DNA of 64,000 nt from the NCBI RefSeq assembly GCF_943734655.1, contig NC_071353.1, positions 81,312,409 to 81,376,408 of the forward strand. The letters run 5' to 3'. Origin of the DNA: Sabethes cyaneus. Its lineage: Eukaryota; Arthropoda; Insecta; Diptera; Culicidae. Both the position numbers and the translations under genes were made by a program. The notes under the pieces were generated by a model. That model ran no database searches and was not told where the DNA came from. It worked only from the letters and a program-made list of their open reading frames with translations. The number at the start of each line of letters is the position of its first letter. Position 1 is the first letter of the stretch. Below, in pieces: positions 56,145 to 64,000 of this stretch.

Positions 56145-59100
56145 TGCAAGTGACACAACTCAACCTGAACCACTGCAGCACGGCTCAGCAGCTGTTACAC
56201 CAAGCAGTTTCCGAGTCGGCAACGGACGTTGCCATCATCTCGGACCCATATCGCGTCCCTGCCGAAAACGGCAACTGGGTGTCGGATGGGTCCGGGACGG
56301 CGGCTATATGGACGACAAGCAGGTTTCCGGTTCAAGAGGTTGTGTCAACCGCAGACGAGGGATTTGCGGTTGCCAAAGTGGGTGGAGTGTTCTACTGCAG
56401 CTGTTATGCTCCGCCGAGATGGACTATCGAGCAGTTTACGCGGATGGTAGACCGAGTATCAGTTGTGCTGACTGGTCTAAGGCCGGTGGTTGTGGCGGGA
56501 GACTTTAACGCTTGGGCGGTAGAGTGGGGAAGTCGTCGCACGAACCATAGGGGTCGGATTCTGCTTGAGGCTCTGGCAAAGCTCAACGTAGATTTGGCCA
56601 ACGTCGGCACCACAAGTACCTTCAGTAGGAACGGTGCGGAGTCTATCAACGACGTGACATTTGGCAGTCCTGGTCTGATAGGAGACTGGAGGGTAGATAA
56701 TGGCTACACTCACAGTGACCATCAGGCGGTCCGCTATGGTGTCGGTCAGATAACGAGGCGGCAGGTGGCGAGTAGAGCCAACACTCCAACCACCCGTGGA
56801 TGGAAGACATCATACTTCGATCCCGAAGTATTTGTGGAAGCGATCCGGAGAGAGTGCGGTGATCGCGGTATGCCCGATCCGAACGCTGATCATTTGGTTG
56901 AGGTACTGTCGCGATCGTGTGACGCTACCATGCCTAGGAAAGGTCGACCTAGGTATGGCAGGTCACCGGCTTACTGGTGGACAGATGAAATTGCGGAACT
57001 CCGCGGAGCCTGCTTTCGTGCGAGGAGAATTATGCAAAGAGCTCGTTCGGACGAAGGCAGGGTTGAATGTCGAGTAGCACTTGTTGCTGCACGCGCAGCG
57101 CTTAAGAGTGGGATAAAAGCTAGTAAACGAGACTGCTTTGAAAGGTTATGTGCTAGTGCCAATGCGAACCCGTGGGGTGATGCCTACAGGGTCGTAATGG
57201 CAAAGACCAAGGGCGTGATGGCGCCCGCTGAGCAATCACCAGATATGCTGGAGCGAATCATCGAGGGCCTCTTTCCGTGCCACGAGCCAAGGCCCTGGCC
57301 CCAGGCCGCTGAGTCGTCCCACGGCCGACGTTCCAGTATCTCAGACCATAGCGTAGGATGGTCGGCCTCCCAGCCGAACATCCAAAGTAACGTGGGCGAC
57401 GGCGGTTTGGAAGTCGGGGAGGAAGTGACGGTTACGAACGAGGAACTCATTGATATCGCTAAATCCCTAAAGGTGAGCAAGGCACCGGGGCCAGACGGTA
57501 TCCCGAATATGGCCATTAAAGCGGCTATTCTGGAGGCCCCCGAATTATTCGGGGCAGTAATGAATAGATGCCTGGAAGCTGGCCACTTCCCGGACAGATG
57601 GAAGCGACAGAACCTGGTCCTATTGCCGAAGCCGGGCAAACCTCCGGGTGTCCCCTCGTCATATAGGCCGATCTGTCTACTCGATACTGCCGGCAAGGTG
57701 CTGGAGAGGGTTATCCTTAACAGACTCGTACAGTACACGGAGGGTACAAACGGGCTGTCAAGGAACCAATTCGGCTTCCGAAAAGGCAAATCTACTGTGG
57801 ATGCCATCTTGTCTGTCACTAAGACAGCTGAGGTGGCAATCCAGCCCAAGAGGACAGGCATTCGTTATTGCGCAGTTGTCACGCTCGACGTGAGAAATGC
57901 GTTTAATAGCGCTAGCTGGGACTCCATAGCCAGCTCGCTTCGGAGCGTCCAAGTGCCGGTGTCGCTGTACAGAATTCTGGAAAATTATTTCCAGAATCGT
58001 GTGCTATGCTACAACACGGAGGAGGGTCAGAAATGCGTTCCAATCACCTCAGGGGTTCCGCAAGGTTCCATACTGGGCCCGGTGTTGTGGAACGTCATGT
58101 ATGACGAGGTGTTGAGGCTAAAGCTCCCGGTAGGGGTGGTGATTGTCGGCTTTGCGGACGATATCACCTTGGAAGTCTACGGCGAATCTATCAGAGAGGT
58201 TGAGTTGACGGCTGCCCACTCTATAAGCATTGTTGAAGATTGGATGCGATCCAGGAAACTGGACCTAGCGCATCATAAAACGGAGGTTATTGTGGTGAAC
58301 AACCGCAAGTCGGTGCAGCAAGCAAATATCAGCGTCGGGGACTGCACTATTTCGTCAACGCGGTCCTTAAAACTCCTTGGAGTCATGGTCGACGACAAGC
58401 TCAAGTTCGGGAGCCACGTCGACTATGCCTGCAAGAAGGCTTCCACAGCTATTTCGGCATTGTCTCGTATGATGTCTAATAGCTCTGCGGTATATGGCAG
58501 CAAGCGAAGGCTTTTAGCCAACGTGGTCCAGTCCATACTCAGGTATGGCGGGCCGGTGTGGTCATCGGCGTTAGGTACCAAAAGCTATCTAGCCAAGCTG
58601 GAAAGCACCTATCGTCTCATGTGCTTAAGAGTGGCGAGTGCGTATCGCACAGTTTCACATGACGCAATCTGCGTCTTAGCGGGTATGATGCCTATTGGTA
58701 TCATCATCAGCGAGGACGTAGAGTGCTTCAACCAACGTGGAACTAGAGGCATACGGAGTACCACGAGATCGGCCTCGATGATCACATGGCAGCGGGCATG
58801 GTCTGATTCCACAAAAGGCCGGTGGACACATCGACTTATCCCGGAACTATCCGGATGGGTCAACAGGCGCCATGGCGAAGTCAACTTCCACCTGACACAG
58901 ATTCTGTCAGGGCATGGTTGTTTTAGACAGTATCTGCACAAGTTTGGGCATGCGGAGTCCCCCGAGTGTCCGGAATGCGCGGACGTCGAGGAAACTGCAG
59001 AACATGCTTTCTTCATGTGCCCTCGTTTCGCGGGCGTGAGAAGCAACATGATGGCAGTTAGCGGACAGGACACTACTCCGGATAACTTAGTCCAAAGGAT

Positions 59101-59224
59101 GTGTTCTAGCTCGGACGTCTGGGGTGCGGTCAATGCGGCTGCTACTCAGATCGTACTTGAGCTACAAAACCGCTGGAAAGCCGATCAACGGCGAATAAAC
59201 AGCCTAACTACCATAGTCCAGTAG
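56105..59224 (+). CDS. Waldo-1 ORF2: endonuclease + reverse transcriptase
   Basis: 1039 codons, uninterrupted. APE-like endonuclease in residues ~15-210: QLNLNHC (metal-binding Asn), ISDPYR, GDFNAW at 132-137, YTHSDHQ at 203-207. RT: SKAPGPDGIPN, LLPKPGKPPG, SYRPICLLDTAGKVLE, NQFGFRKGKSTVDAI, VVTLDVRNAFNSASW (motif A), SGVPQGSILGPVLWN (motif B), VGFADDITLEV (motif C, FADD near 682-685), LKLLGVMVDDKL. C-terminal Cys-His finger at about 954-977 (CPECADVEETAEHAFFMC). This is the R1-clade plan. It performs target-primed reverse transcription into the ACAY repeat. The ATG at 56105 lies inside the end of ORF1; a later start near VTQLNLNH is possible. Confidence 0.9.
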   Translation: MPGWCAGDQATIIVQVTQLNLNHCSTAQQLLHQAVSESATDVAIISDPYRVPAENGNWVSDGSGTAAIWTTSRFPVQEVVSTADEGFAVAKVGGVFYCSCYAPPRWTIEQFTRMVDRVSVVLTGLRPVVVAGDFNAWAVEWGSRRTNHRGRILLEALAKLNVDLANVGTTSTFSRNGAESINDVTFGSPGLIGDWRVDNGYTHSDHQAVRYGVGQITRRQVASRANTPTTRGWKTSYFDPEVFVEAIRRECGDRGMPDPNADHLVEVLSRSCDATMPRKGRPRYGRSPAYWWTDEIAELRGACFRARRIMQRARSDEGRVECRVALVAARAALKSGIKASKRDCFERLCASANANPWGDAYRVVMAKTKGVMAPAEQSPDMLERIIEGLFPCHEPRPWPQAAESSHGRRSSISDHSVGWSASQPNIQSNVGDGGLEVGEEVTVTNEELIDIAKSLKVSKAPGPDGIPNMAIKAAILEAPELFGAVMNRCLEAGHFPDRWKRQNLVLLPKPGKPPGVPSSYRPICLLDTAGKVLERVILNRLVQYTEGTNGLSRNQFGFRKGKSTVDAILSVTKTAEVAIQPKRTGIRYCAVVTLDVRNAFNSASWDSIASSLRSVQVPVSLYRILENYFQNRVLCYNTEEGQKCVPITSGVPQGSILGPVLWNVMYDEVLRLKLPVGVVIVGFADDITLEVYGESIREVELTAAHSISIVEDWMRSRKLDLAHHKTEVIVVNNRKSVQQANISVGDCTISSTRSLKLLGVMVDDKLKFGSHVDYACKKASTAISALSRMMSNSSAVYGSKRRLLANVVQSILRYGGPVWSSALGTKSYLAKLESTYRLMCLRVASAYRTVSHDAICVLAGMMPIGIIISEDVECFNQRGTRGIRSTTRSASMITWQRAWSDSTKGRWTHRLIPELSGWVNRRHGEVNFHLTQILSGHGCFRQYLHKFGHAESPECPECADVEETAEHAFFMCPRFAGVRSNMMAVSGQDTTPDNLVQRMCSSSDVWGAVNAAATQIVLELQNRWKADQRRINSLTTIVQ

Positions 59225-59430
59225 TTATCTAAGAGCGTGCGTGAAGCACAATAGCCCCTCCCTGAAGTAATACCGATAAGGTGGTTCCAGGGGGGATTGA
59301 GGCTGGAGACTCGAGTAGGGTTTTAGTGGGTCTGGATCTTCACGATCTTCACGAGATACCAAACCCCACTCCCTGAGCTGTCTTCTCAGGTGTCTGATAG
59401 CAGATTTCCCTACTCGTCCCTACTAACACT

Positions 59431-59458
59431 AACATACATGCATGCATACATACATACA
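59431..59458 (+). repeat. TACA microsatellite between the two Waldo elements
   Basis: CATACATGCATGCATACATACATACA. It separates the 3' UTR of Waldo-1 from the first P1 base of Waldo-2, so the two elements sit head to tail in the same repeat array. Confidence 0.9.
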
Positions 59459-59619
59459 GGATGGTAAATGGTTGAATAATGCGTTCCAGAACTACCACGA
59501 AGTTCCACAGCCTCTTATTTAGCAACTCCTATCTCTACCTCCTCGTGGTACCATCCAGGATATGTTATTTAGTGGAAATCGGACAACCTGTGGAAACTAG
59601 GGTCGTATGCGGACAGAGA
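59459..59619 (+). ncRNA. HDV-like ribozyme, Waldo-2
   Basis: P1 GGATGGT (59459-59465) pairs perfectly with ACCATCC (59550-59556). P2 is TCTCT (59532-59536) with AGAGA (59615-59619), also perfect. P3 is ACC/GGT around L3 TCCTCGT (59537-59549). P4 is ATATG/CGTAT (59560-59564 with 59604-59608). J4/2 is CGGAC (59610-59614), which fits CNRA. P1 begins directly after the TACA repeat. P1 and P2 sequences differ from all the others, yet pairing is kept. Confidence 0.87.
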
Positions 59620-59735
59620 AGGGGGCACTCATGCGAATGCGGATTTCGGTAGAAGCATATTCGATGAACCTGAAAATACTGAGAACCTGAGCAGAGGTTC
59701 CAAAGCCCCCAAAGGAGGATGCCATTATCGAGTTC

Positions 59736-60870
59736 GTGGCAGGTTGCAGCACCTTAGCGAAGGACCTGAAACAAAGTCTGCTCATGCTTCGGAGCACCAT
59801 GCGTGCTGCGACGAAGGAGCACAGCGAACTCGAAGTGCGAGTAAAAGTGGCAGAGAAAGAGACCGAAAGACGCTTGTATCGCGGTCTGCACAAACGGATG
59901 CCTGCCCGTCAATGGCTGATCATACCGTGGCCTTCGCGACTACGGAGCAGTTTAACGACAACAAGGCATCCGCCAAACGCGCAAGGGGAAGAAACCCCCA
60001 CGGGCCCGAAGAAGCGCCTGATAGCAGAGGGCCGCAAGCTAACTGAAGAGCCCACTGAGGGTAACAAGACGCTGTTAGCGTCCGGTAACCAGTGGGAGTT
60101 GGTGAAAAAGAAGAAGGTCAGGAAGAAAGAGGAGGATCGAGCTCCATCGAAAGTGGCCAGGAAAAAAGGAGCAAAGGCGATGCCCTTATCCTCAAAACTG
60201 AGGGGCCGAAATATTCGGAAGTTTTAAAGCCCATGAGAGGGCACAATCAGTTGAAGGGCCTTCGCGCGGATGAGCGGAGTATCCACCGCTCTCGCACAGG
60301 CGACATGATCCTTGAACACAAAAAGAATGCCACTGAAAAGGGTTCTGCTTATAAAGTGCTGGCAGAAAAGGTCATTGGCGATAGCGTGCAGATCCGCGCA
60401 CTAACGCCCGAGATGAATCTCCAGCTTAAAAACCTGGACGAGATCACCCAAGCGGGGAAACTAGCACGAGCTCTCAAGGAGCAATGTAACGTGGTGGTGA
60501 CTACCGAGGCAGTTCGTCTGCGCAAGGGACCGGCGGGAACCCAGGACGCAACTATAAGACTTCCACTGGTAGACGGAAATGCAGCCCTGAAAGTGGCTAA
60601 GCTGAAGGTGGACTGGTCCGTATGCCCACTGAGCGTGTTCTAGCAGCCGGAGGCATGCTTTCGGTGCTTTGAGAGAGGGCACAGGTCCTGGAGCTGTAAG
60701 GGGCTAAACCGAAGCCACTTGTGTAGGAGATGTGGCGGTACAGGCCATATAGCAAGGGACTGTACTGCGCCACCCAAGTGTCTGATATGTACCGGCCAAC
60801 GGGACGCTAAGCACATAATAAGAGGCCCGAAGTGCCCGGCAGGCGCGCCGGCAACTAAAACACGGGCGTA
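59736..60870 (+). pseudogene. Waldo-2 ORF1, broken
   Basis: Frame pieces at 59736-60227 and 60092-60643. The latter (GDALILKTEGPKYSEVLKPMRG to CPLSVF) parallels Waldo-1 ORF1, then a TAG at 60641-60643 precedes the knuckles CFRCFERGHRSWSC and CRRCGGTGHIARDC and a third finger in the same frame, ending at 60870. At least one frameshift and one stop, so no full ORF1 is made. Confidence 0.75.
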
Positions 60871-60871
60871 G

Positions 60872-61702
60872 TGCAGGTAACGCAACTGAACTTGAATCAC
60901 TGCTACGCGGCCCAGCAGCTGTTACACCAAGCAGTTACTGAGTCGTTGACGGACATCTCATGCAATCATCTCGGACCCACACCGCATCCATGCCGGAAAC
61001 GGTAACTAGGTGTCGGATAGGTCCGGGACGGCGGCCATATGGACGACAAGCAGGTTCCCGGTTCAAGAGGTTGTGTCAACTGCAGACGAGGGATTTGCGG
61101 TTGCCAAAGTGGGTAAAGTGTTCTACTGCAGCTGTTATGCTCCGCCGAGTTGGTCTATCGAGCAGTTTACGCGGATGGTAGACCGAGTATCATTTGTGCT
61201 GACTGGTCTAAGGCCGTTGGTTGTGGCGGGCGACTTTGACGCTTGGGCGGTAGAGCGGAGAAGTCGTCGCACGAACCATAGGGGCCGGATTCTGCTTGAA
61301 GCTCTGGAAAACCTCAAGGTAGATCTGGTCAACGTTGGCACCACAAGTACCTTCAGTAGGAACGGTGCGCAGTCTATCATCGACGTGACATTCGGCAGTC
61401 CTGGTCTGATAGGAGACTGGAGGGTAGACAATGGCTACACCCACAGTGACCATCAGGCGGTACGCAATGGTGTCGGTCAGATAACGAGGCGGCAGGCGGA
61501 GAATAGAGCCGACATTCCAACTACCCGTGGATGGAAGACATCATATTTTGATCCCGAAGTATTTATGGAAGCAATCCAAACGCTGATCATTTGGTTGAGG
61601 TACTGTCGCGAGCATGTGACACTACCATGCCTTGGAAAGGTCGACCTAGGTATGGTAGGTCACCGGCTTACTGGTAGACAGATGAAATTGCGGAATTCCG
61701 CG
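60872..61702 (+). pseudogene. Waldo-2 ORF2 endonuclease part, broken
   Basis: Starts QVTQLNLNHC-like, breaks near 60,960, and reads again from about 61010: WTTSRFPVQEVVSTADEGFA, GDFDAWAV (Asn of GDFN changed to Asp), YTHSDHQAV. About 40 bp are missing near 61,575 compared with Waldo-1, which shifts the frame before the Transib-like insertion. Confidence 0.75.
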
Positions 61703-61707
61703 GAGCG

Positions 61708-63135
61708 CACTATGGTCGAAAAAGCCAAACTTCCAGACAAAAATCTATATCTCGAAAACCATTGGCTCTACATATTTCATGTATTCAGAAGATTTTGTTT
61801 AGAAAAAAAGACCTATCTTTTGGTATAATTAGTCATTAGAGTGGTCCACTTTTACTCGTTATAAAAATTTTAACTTTTTTGTCTTGCGATATAGAGCAAT
61901 ACTTACTTATTGCAATACAATACTACTTATTGCAATATTTTCAAAACTTTCTCCAGGAATTTGTAATGGTGCGTTGAAATATTCCTCATTGTACTTAAAA
62001 GCTTATGTTGTGCTTTGTTAATACTTCAAATAATTCTTCTTGAAGAAAAATGCATGTATCCCTTACAATTGAACAATTTTTTTTTCGATTCCACTGGCAT
62101 GTCCTTCTTTACGACATTGTATGCTTTGAAAACTTCATCACATCTGATCTTTTTAGAAAGAAAACTAACATAAATTCGAGGTATTCTAAAATGTTTTTAG
62201 GGTTTTTGGAATTTGCTATAATTTTTTTTAATATTTTGTATAGACATGTATTTCCATTTTGCTTGCCGCCTTGCAGACTGATTCTAGTAGAATAAGCTCA
62301 CAGTTGGTTACTTCTACGGCTTGATAACGAGAGATTTTACGCATTCTCTCAGCACTCAACTTGGTCAAATGTTTTTAGGACGACCTATCGATTCAAGCTA
62401 TAATGGGAGTCAACTATAGCAGAATTCGAACCCAACTTTTCCCCAGGCCCTGCGGATCGCAGATATTGGTGAACCGTTGGACCACCGCGGGCTGAATATG
62501 GAAAAATACTCACTTTTCAAATGCGTTTTTCTCAGAACAGGACAAGTGTGGAAAAATGTCATTACATGAATTTTGTAGATCCAGGTACGTACTTTTAGAC
62601 CATTCATTCTGTTTTCGAATATATGTGCTAACGGAAGTGTGAGACCCCGTGGAAAACTATAATATTTTGAATCGAAAACTTCTATATCTTCCTTCAGACA
62701 ATAGATAGCAACTATCTAGAAGTTTTAAAAAATGCATTACTTTACGTTCTAAAAGTCATCGCAACAAAGTTTTCAAATTGGTTTTCAAATAGAAAAGTTA
62801 GAGCAAAAAAACTGCTTTTTCAAGATCCACCCTGACTTAATCTAGAAAATTCGTTGTATAGTGATACACAGATGAGATACAAATTTAGTTTCTTCAGCAA
62901 AGTTTCTGCAAAATAAATTATTTACAACTTTGTAGTAGAAAGTATTGCTCTATATAGCAAGACAATAAAGTTAAAAAATTTATAACGAGTAAAAGTGTAC
63001 CACCCGAATGACTAATTATACCAAAAGATAGGTCTTTTTTCTAAACAAAATCTTCTGACTACATGAAATATGTAGAGCCAATGGTTTTCGAGATATAGAT
63101 TTTTGTCTGGAATTTTGGCTTTTTCGACCATAGTG
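61708..63135. mobile_element. Transib-like non-autonomous element
   Basis: Ends CACTATGGTCGAAAAAGCCA and its inverse. The terminal inverted repeats run for at least 110 bp with few mismatches. It is flanked by the 5-bp duplication GAGCG (61703-61707 and 63136-63140). CACWATG termini with a GC-rich 5-bp duplication are the Transib signature (the family related to RAG1). There is no transposase in the 1.4 kb. Waldo-1 shows the empty site (CGGAGCCTGC). Confidence 0.85.
62417..62497 (-). ncRNA. tRNA-like sequence inside the Transib-like element
   Basis: On the minus strand it starts GCCCGCGGTGGTCCAACGG (A-box like TGGTCCAACGG), has an arm CTG-CGATCCG-CAG that could be an anticodon stem-loop, a long variable region, and GGGTTCGAATTC as the B box. 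The acceptor ends do not pair well. It is probably a tRNA-derived SINE head or tRNA pseudogene captured by the element. Confidence 0.45.
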
Positions 63136-64000
63136 GAGCGTGCTTTCGTGCTAGGAGAATTATGCAAAGAGCTCGTTCGGACGAAGGCAGGGCTGAATGT
63201 CGAGTAGCACTTGCTGCTGCACGCGCAGCGCTTAAGAGTGGGACAAAAGCTAGTAAACGAGCCTGCTTTGAAAGGTTATGTACTAGTGCCAATGCGAACC
63301 CGTGGGGTGATGCCTACAGGGTCGTAATGGCAAATGCCAAGGGCGTGATGGCGCCCTCAGAGCAATTGCCAGATATGCTGGAGCGGATCATCGAGGGCCT
63401 CTTTCCGCGCCACGAGCCAAGGCCCTGGCCCCAGGCCGCTGAGTCGTCCCACGGCCGACGTTCCAGTATCTCAGACGATAGCGTAGGATGGTCGGCCTCC
63501 CAGCCGAACATCCAAAGTAACATGGGCAACGGCGGTTTAGAGGTCGGTGAGGAAGTGACGGTTACGAACGAGGAACTCATTGAGATCGTTAAATCCCTAA
63601 AGGTGAGCAAGGCACCGGGGCCAGACGGAATCCCGAATTCGGCCATTAAAGCGACTATTTTGGAGACTCCCGAATTATTCGGAGCAGTAACGAGTGATGG
63701 CCACTTCCCGGACAGATGGAAGCGACAGAACCTGGTCCTATTGCCGAAGCCGGGAAAACCTCCGGTGTCCCCTCGTCATATAGGCCGATCTGTCTGCTCG
63801 ATACTGCCGGCAACGTGATGGAGAGGGTTATCCTTAACAGACTCGTACAGTACACGGAGGGTACAAACGGTCTGTCAAGGAACCAATTCGGCTTCCGAAA
63901 AGGCAAATCTACGATAGATACCATCTTGTCTGTCACTAAGACAGCCGAGGTGGCAATCCAGCGCAAAAGGACAGGTATCCGCTATTGCGCAGTTGTCACG
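63136..64000 (+). pseudogene. Waldo-2 ORF2 RT part, continues off the window
   Basis: Resumes with the same residues as Waldo-1 after GGAC: FRARRIMQRARSDEGR, then SKAPGPDGIPN and LLPKPGKPP. A 6-8 codon loss occurs after ELFGAV, and a frameshift near 63765 (one base short relative to Waldo-1) moves SYRPICLLD to another frame. NQFGFRKGKSTID follows at the window end. Not functional. Confidence 0.8.

Larger units (their letters stand above)
54090..59430 (+). mobile_element. Waldo-1: R1-clade element in ACAY microsatellite, intact ORFs
   Basis: A 5.3-kb element flanked on both sides by TACA repeats ending in the word CATACATGCATGC. The order is 5' HDV-like ribozyme, ~480-bp leader, ORF1 (three CCHC), ORF2 (EN, RT, Cys-His finger), then ~205 bp 3' UTR without poly(A). 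R1-clade Waldo elements are known to insert specifically in ACAY repeats; target and domain content both fit. No frameshift or stop was seen in either ORF, so it may be mobile. Confidence 0.85.
59459..64000 (+). mobile_element. Waldo-2: decayed R1-clade element, runs off the window
   Basis: A related but distinct subfamily copy with a 5' HDV-like ribozyme, a leader similar to the LOA leader at 11326-11502, a broken ORF1, a broken ORF2 and a Transib-like MITE at 61708-63135. Similarity to Waldo-1 rises sharply from about 60,960 onward within ORF2, which may reflect recombination or shared descent. Confidence 0.85.

Noticed and set aside
54359..56173. Minus-strand frames of ~290 codons across Waldo-1 ORF1
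   Set aside because: Shadows of the GC-rich sense ORF, without conserved motifs.

Overview
The window is mosquito-like DNA (most likely a culicine such as Aedes) made almost entirely of nested transposable elements and rearranged repeats. The lineage is inferred from the mix: RTE-clade elements of JAM1 type, a LOA/Lian-type element, R1-clade Waldo-type elements sitting in ACAY microsatellite, Penelope-like and Ty3/gypsy remnants, tRNA-derived SINEs and many short terminal-inverted-repeat elements. I see no convincing host gene. The only long ORF without a recognised partner is a CCHC ORF1-like protein at 257-1276.

Layout. 1-4592: a gag-like ORF, a 118-bp-arm foldback hairpin and a pogo/Tigger-type MITE with TA duplication. 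4593-15230: copy A of a 4.55-kb segment (called X here) that recurs at 19493-24040 (inverted), 28964-32195 (cut by a gap) and 35159-39706. Copy A is opened by a Penelope-like element (itself opened by a full RTE element) and by a 1-kb inverted-repeat insertion. 16501-42697: a very large palindrome. The left arm is 16501-26298 and the right arm 32903-42697, with (AT)n runs at the apex. A 500-N gap at 32196-32695 separates two contigs that appear to overlap, so about 6.2 kb is probably represented twice. 42698-49486: a third copy of the palindrome's inner 0.9 kb, then a gypsy pol gene broken by a second RTE copy, a non-LTR fragment, a MITE and a Penelope-like scrap. 49487-52498: a second RTE subfamily. 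53303-64000: long AT and ACAY microsatellite carrying two Waldo-type elements head to tail. The first has two intact ORFs. The second is decayed, carries a Transib-like MITE, and runs off the window.

The most informative signal is at the 5' ends of the non-LTR elements. The RTE elements (three copies, two subfamilies) and both Waldo elements start with a sequence that folds as an HDV-like self-cleaving ribozyme. Loop L3 (TCCTCGT or TCCACGA) closed by ACC/GGT and a CNRA-type J4/2 are shared, while P1, P2 and P4 differ between elements with compensating changes. P1 begins at the first base after the target-site duplication or microsatellite. A LOA-type element keeps only the 3' half. The second main signal is the palindrome plus the third partial copy. 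Together they need only two novel junctions and match an inverted-triplication (DUP-TRP/INV-DUP) pattern, unless they are an assembly fold-back.
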